NCBI GenBank assembly: GCA_016218495.1
Contig: JACRDU010000062.1
Coordinates: 1-42,435, forward strand
DNA length: 42,435 bases
Reading direction: 5' to 3'
Origin: Elusimicrobiota bacterium
GTDB lineage: Bacteria; Elusimicrobiota; Elusimicrobia; UBA1565
Below are positions 39,449-42,435 of the stretch, one piece after another (positions within the stretch are counted from its first letter, which is position 1; the number at the start of each line of letters is the position of its first letter). The translations under genes were made by a program, and so were the position numbers. The notes below the pieces were generated by a model. It did not search any database. It was not told where the DNA came from and saw only the letters and a program-made list of their open reading frames with translations.

Positions 39449-39490
39449 AGCGCCCACTTGGCGCTTGCGGACATGGAGCTTATAGGCTAC
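39448..39490. promoter_or_regulatory. Second operator-like site and hairpin before the primase-like gene
   Basis: GGAGCTTATAGGCTAC (39475-39490) matches 13 of 16 bases of GGAGCCCATAGGCTCC (39207-39222). Just before it, AAGCGCC (39448-39454) and GGCGCTT (39460-39466) form an inverted repeat, flanked by the direct repeat ACATGGAGCTTA at 39436 and 39471. Confidence 0.58.
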
Positions 39491-39563
39491 GAATCCCGGG
39501 CATGGGGCCGGGTGCGTTTGGTGCAGTCGGGAAGCGGGTCGCCGGGGATCCGGAGAGGCGTCC

Positions 39564-41657
39564 GTGAGCGCCGGGGCGTCGTGCCTTGAATCCGGCGCCG
39601 TCGGAGAGCCGGACGACGCCGTCCCCATCGTCATCCTGGACGATGACGAGGTGCCGGCGATTCCCGCGCAGCGCCTCGCGGCCATCTACTCCTACGGCAC
39701 GTCTGCGCTGTCCACCTTCGCCGGCGCCGAAACCGACCGTCGGCGCCTCGCTTCCCTGCGGCAGCGGTTCGACCTCGGCTGGCTCCCCGCCACCGTGGGA
39801 GCGGCGCTGCCCTCGGACCTCGCGCCGTGGGAGGGCCGGCTGGCGGAGCGCCTGTGCCTGCCGGTGACCGACGCCCAGGGTGCCCTCGTCGACCTCTGGC
39901 TGTGGCCGCTGGCGGCCCTCGCGGACCCGGCGATCCCCGGGGACCTCGTGAACGGCACCGGCGCATGCTCCGTGTTGCCACGCGCAGGGGGCGTGGACCT
40001 CGTGGTGGCGGAGTCCTTGGCTGACGCCGTCGCCGCGGTTGAGGCCGGGCAGACGCCCTGGTTGTGCCGTGACGCCGAAGCCGCCACCGCCACCGTGTCC
40101 CGCTTGCGGAGCCTGGGCGCGCAGCGCATCCGCTGCCGGGATGCCGCCCAAGTTGCGCGCTACGAGGCGGCGCTGGCCGGCTCCGGCATCGCCGTGGCCC
40201 TTCCTGACCAGGTGGACGCCGCCCCGCGGATCGTCGCCCGCGACGAGCGCCACCACCGCGTCACCGCCACGGCAGGACCCCTGACGGTGGTGGCTGAGGA
40301 GCCCCAACCCGGCCGTCCCCGAGGCGCGGTCATCCTCCGCCGGGGCGACCGCGCCCACGAGGACGCCTTCGACCTCCGCGTCCCGGCCCAGCGCGGTCGC
40401 TTCGTCGAGGCCGCCGGCCGCCGGCTCGACCATCCCGTCGAACCGTTGCGCGCCTTGGTCGATTGGCTTGCCGGTGAACTCGCGGGAGCCGCCGCGCCGG
40501 TGGTGCCGGCGGAGCCGGACCGTCTGGTCCTGCATCCGCTGCCCGCCCTCCTGGCCGCATGGGACGCCCTGGGCTGGGTGGGCGATGAACGCGCCAAGAC
40601 GCTGGCGGTCCTGGCCGTCGCCGGGAGCCGTCTCGACGATCCGCCCTGGATCACCCTGCGCGGCGACCAGGCCCTTACCGCTCCCGCCCTATCCGCCATC
40701 GCCGCCGCGCTGCCAGCGGACCGGGTGGTGCGGATGGACCGTCCCGGCGCCATCCTGACCGGCGGGCGGAACCTGCGCGGCGCCGTGCTGCTGTGCGGGG
40801 ACACCGCCGCCGTGCGCGGCGACCATCTCATGGCGCTGCGCCTGTTGAAGGAGCGCGGGGCGGTCAGCACCGCCCTCCTGGATCGCAACCCGCAGACGGG
40901 AGCGATGCTCTCCTCTCCCGCCGAGGTGCGCGGCCCGGCCGCCTTCATCGGCGCCGAGGAACGTCCCGGCCCTATCGCCGCCCTCACCCTGCCCGTGCCC
41001 CTGGACGCGAGTCCCGCGCAATTGGGCCGGTTGCTCGCCGCGACGCAACGTCGGGCGGCTGGCGGCGCCGGCGGGACCGGCGCGGCCACCGCCGCCGCGG
41101 GCCTCTGGGCCGCCTTCCTGGCCGACCTTCCCGCCCAGGTCGTGGTGCCCTTCGCCACGCGCGTCGCCGCCGCCACCCGCTCCCCGCGGGATTTGGCCGA
41201 CCTCCGCCTTATCCTGGCCCTGGTCCAGGCTCACGCCGCCGTCCATCACCGGCAACGCGAGCGCCAGGACGGCGCGGTGGCGGCGACGGAGGCCGACTTC
41301 CACGCCGTGGTGGCCCTGGTTCGCGACCTCGTCGGCCAGCGGGGGGCGGCCTGTGACGGGTTCGCCGGGGAACTCCTCGCCGCGTGGCGCGCGGCCGGCG
41401 GCACGCCGCTCACCACCGCCGGCGTCGTCGCCTTGGTTCCCGGCACCCCGCGCACCACCGTGGTCAGCGCCCTCAACGCCCTCTTGGAGCGCCGCCTGGT
41501 GGACAGCCCGTCCACCGGCCGCGGCCGCGGGCGCGCCCGTACCTACGCCCTGGTCGATCCCTTCGCCGCCCTGGCTCTCCACTTACGGCCGAGTGCCGAG
41601 GCGGAGAAGATGAGACATGACGAGACCGGGTTCATCACGATAAGTAAAGTTGGCTAA
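39564..41657 (+). CDS. Primase/helicase-like protein with degenerate ATPase
   Basis: A 697-aa protein. An N-terminal primase-like part has RLAERLCLPVTDAQGALVDL near 91-110. A TOPRIM-like segment (VDLVVAESLADAVAAVEAG) lies at about 142-165. A middle region (about 340-500) follows the order of the ATPase of plasmid and phage primase-like proteins: TLAVLAVAGSRLDDPPW, MALRLLKERGAVSTALLDRN, PQTGAMLSSPAEVRGPAAFI. The expected GKS P-loop reads TLRGDQALTAPALS, so ATP use is doubtful. A winged-helix lies near 600-680. The start is GTG at 39564 with GGAGAGG five bases before it. It may act in plasmid copying; this is inferred. Confidence 0.65.
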   Translation: MSAGASCLESGAVGEPDDAVPIVILDDDEVPAIPAQRLAAIYSYGTSALSTFAGAETDRRRLASLRQRFDLGWLPATVGAALPSDLAPWEGRLAERLCLPVTDAQGALVDLWLWPLAALADPAIPGDLVNGTGACSVLPRAGGVDLVVAESLADAVAAVEAGQTPWLCRDAEAATATVSRLRSLGAQRIRCRDAAQVARYEAALAGSGIAVALPDQVDAAPRIVARDERHHRVTATAGPLTVVAEEPQPGRPRGAVILRRGDRAHEDAFDLRVPAQRGRFVEAAGRRLDHPVEPLRALVDWLAGELAGAAAPVVPAEPDRLVLHPLPALLAAWDALGWVGDERAKTLAVLAVAGSRLDDPPWITLRGDQALTAPALSAIAAALPADRVVRMDRPGAILTGGRNLRGAVLLCGDTAAVRGDHLMALRLLKERGAVSTALLDRNPQTGAMLSSPAEVRGPAAFIGAEERPGPIAALTLPVPLDASPAQLGRLLAATQRRAAGGAGGTGAATAAAGLWAAFLADLPAQVVVPFATRVAAATRSPRDLADLRLILALVQAHAAVHHRQRERQDGAVAATEADFHAVVALVRDLVGQRGAACDGFAGELLAAWRAAGGTPLTTAGVVALVPGTPRTTVVSALNALLERRLVDSPSTGRGRGRARTYALVDPFAALALHLRPSAEAEKMRHDETGFITISKVG

Positions 41658-41844
41658 GGCACATGCATGCGGATGACGACATGACGAAGGGGTTCGGCCT
41701 CGGCCTGCCCGCCGACACCGGCCGGGTCGGGCCGGCGAAAAAGATGAAAAATGACGAAACCGGGTTCGTCATTTTAAGTCGTTCCTGGGCAGGCATATGA
41801 GTGTAAATGACGAAATGACGAAGGGGTCCGGCCCCGGCGGCGGC
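41606..41844. repeat. Tandem imperfect direct repeat, 134-base period
   Basis: The stretch 41606-41710 recurs at 41740-41844. Common blocks include ATGACGA at 41617/41751, 41673/41807 and 41681/41815, ACCGGGTTC and GACGAAGGGGT. Every block keeps the offset of 134 bases. The repeat covers the end of the primase-like gene and the start of the recombinase. Confidence 0.88.
41663..41800 (+). CDS. 45-aa chimeric mini-ORF between primase-like gene and recombinase
   Basis: ATG at 41663, five bases after the primase-like stop; TGA at 41798-41800 overlaps the recombinase ATG (ATGA). Its first residues (MHADDDMTKGFG) resemble the recombinase start (MSVNDEMTKGSG). Its later part (AKKMKNDETGFVILSR) resembles the primase-like C terminus (AEKMRHDETGFITISK). 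It is thus a by-product of the 134-base duplication. The ATGA coupling suggests it is translated, but a function is not implied. Confidence 0.5.
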   Translation: MHADDDMTKGFGLGLPADTGRVGPAKKMKNDETGFVILSRSWAGI

Positions 41845-42435
41845 GACGGCCCCTCCCTACCACCCGATCCCCACCTCGACGCCTACCTCGTGCGCCTGCG
41901 CGCCACCGCGCCGGCCGGCACGGCCTACACCGCCACGCGCATCCTCGCCAACCTGCGGCGCATCCTGCACCAAACCCGTCCCGGCCTGTGCCCGAGCGCC
42001 GCCACCCCTGACGACCTGGACGCGTACCGCGGCGCGTTGGCATCCCCGCGCGGCAGCGTGCGCGGCGGCGGCCTGGGCCGCGCCACCCAGGCGACCCACC
42101 TGGCCACGGTATTGGGCTTCTACCGCTACCTCCGCCGCACCGGCCTGACCCTGGTGGACGCGGACCGCATCCTCGACCCCCCGCGCCTGCCGCGCCGGGT
42201 GGTGCGCGCGGACCCCCTCGACCAGCAGGAGGCCCAAGCCCTGCTCACCGTCGCCGCCCAGACGGTCGAGCATGAGACGGTGGGCACGGCGCGCTGGGCC
42301 GAGGCGTTCCGCGACCGGGCCATGATCGCCCTCGCCGTGGCCACGGGTCGGCGGCGCTCGGGACTGTGCGCGTTGGCCGTCGCGGACCTCGACGTGGAGC
42401 GGCGCGAACTCCGGGTGGCGCGGGAGAAGGGCGCC
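41797..42435 (+). CDS. Tyrosine recombinase, truncated by the window edge
   Basis: Open to the right edge; 213 residues are visible. The N-terminal SAM-like domain (about 30-125) includes TATRILANLRRILHQTRPGL and TQATHLATVLGFYRYLRRTG. The catalytic domain begins with FRDRAMIALAVATGRRRSGL, where the first catalytic Arg is expected, and continues ADLDVERRELRVAREKG. The HxxR and Tyr parts lie outside the window. It is distinct from the recombinase at 32840-33811. Its start is coupled to the 45-aa ORF. Confidence 0.82.
   Translation, partial: MSVNDEMTKGSGPGGGDGPSLPPDPHLDAYLVRLRATAPAGTAYTATRILANLRRILHQTRPGLCPSAATPDDLDAYRGALASPRGSVRGGGLGRATQATHLATVLGFYRYLRRTGLTLVDADRILDPPRLPRRVVRADPLDQQEAQALLTVAAQTVEHETVGTARWAEAFRDRAMIALAVATGRRRSGLCALAVADLDVERRELRVAREKGA

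Noticed and set aside
39118-39567. 149-aa open frame overlapping the small HTH gene
   Set aside because: It is an out-of-frame shadow; the 72-aa frame encodes a clear HTH with an operator before it.

Overview
The window is a high-GC backbone carrying plasmid functions (mobilization genes, an iteron-type replicon and a partition locus) together with a large accessory cargo. It is best read as a mobilizable plasmid, or an integrated plasmid-like element, of a Gram-negative bacterium. Sec-type signal peptides, a Rep_3-type initiator, a VirD4-like coupling protein and a VirB2-like pilin support this. The host genus cannot be fixed from sequence alone. Many starts lack a clear Shine-Dalgarno sequence and sit close behind consensus -35/-10 promoters.

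Layout. 80-4789: mobilization operon (MobC-like protein, HUH relaxase, VirD4-like ATPase, membrane J-domain-like protein). 4874-6082: an AlbA_2/Schlafen-like gene of visibly lower GC. 6103-6702: a DUF6908-like protein. 6796-10495: a compact RiPP cluster, with a Cys-rich candidate precursor divergent from an operon of C39-like peptidase, SagB-like dehydrogenase and YcaO protein. 10512-14179: an exported protein, a four-helix membrane protein, an XRE regulator and another exported protein. 14401-16180: a caspase-like protease convergent with an HELGH metallopeptidase. 16265-26538: a second XRE regulator, two large unrecognised proteins, a VirB2-like pilin, and three very large related unknown proteins. 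One of these three (981 aa) corresponds to the other two (557 and 319 aa) combined in an N-middle-C order.

26627-29072 holds UPF0175-like/DUF3368-like toxin-antitoxin genes. 29083-32759 is a two-gene Gabija defence system. It is followed by a tyrosine recombinase (32840-33811), a small toxin-antitoxin-like pair, the rep gene (34552-35805, minus strand), an iteron origin (about 36061-36640), a ParA plus ribbon-helix-helix partition pair with a repeat-rich candidate centromere, an orphan DNA methyltransferase, a small HTH regulator with matching operators, a primase-like protein whose ATPase P-loop appears lost, and a second tyrosine recombinase running off the right edge.

The two most promising systems are the azole-type RiPP cluster and the 16754-26538 island of exported, pilin-like and giant paralogous proteins. 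Several of those genes share one promoter format (TTTGC-type -35, TATA-type -10, a TAAC element, then ATG). The lower-GC genes at 4874-6082, 14401-16180 and 29083-32759 look separately acquired and are plausibly defensive.
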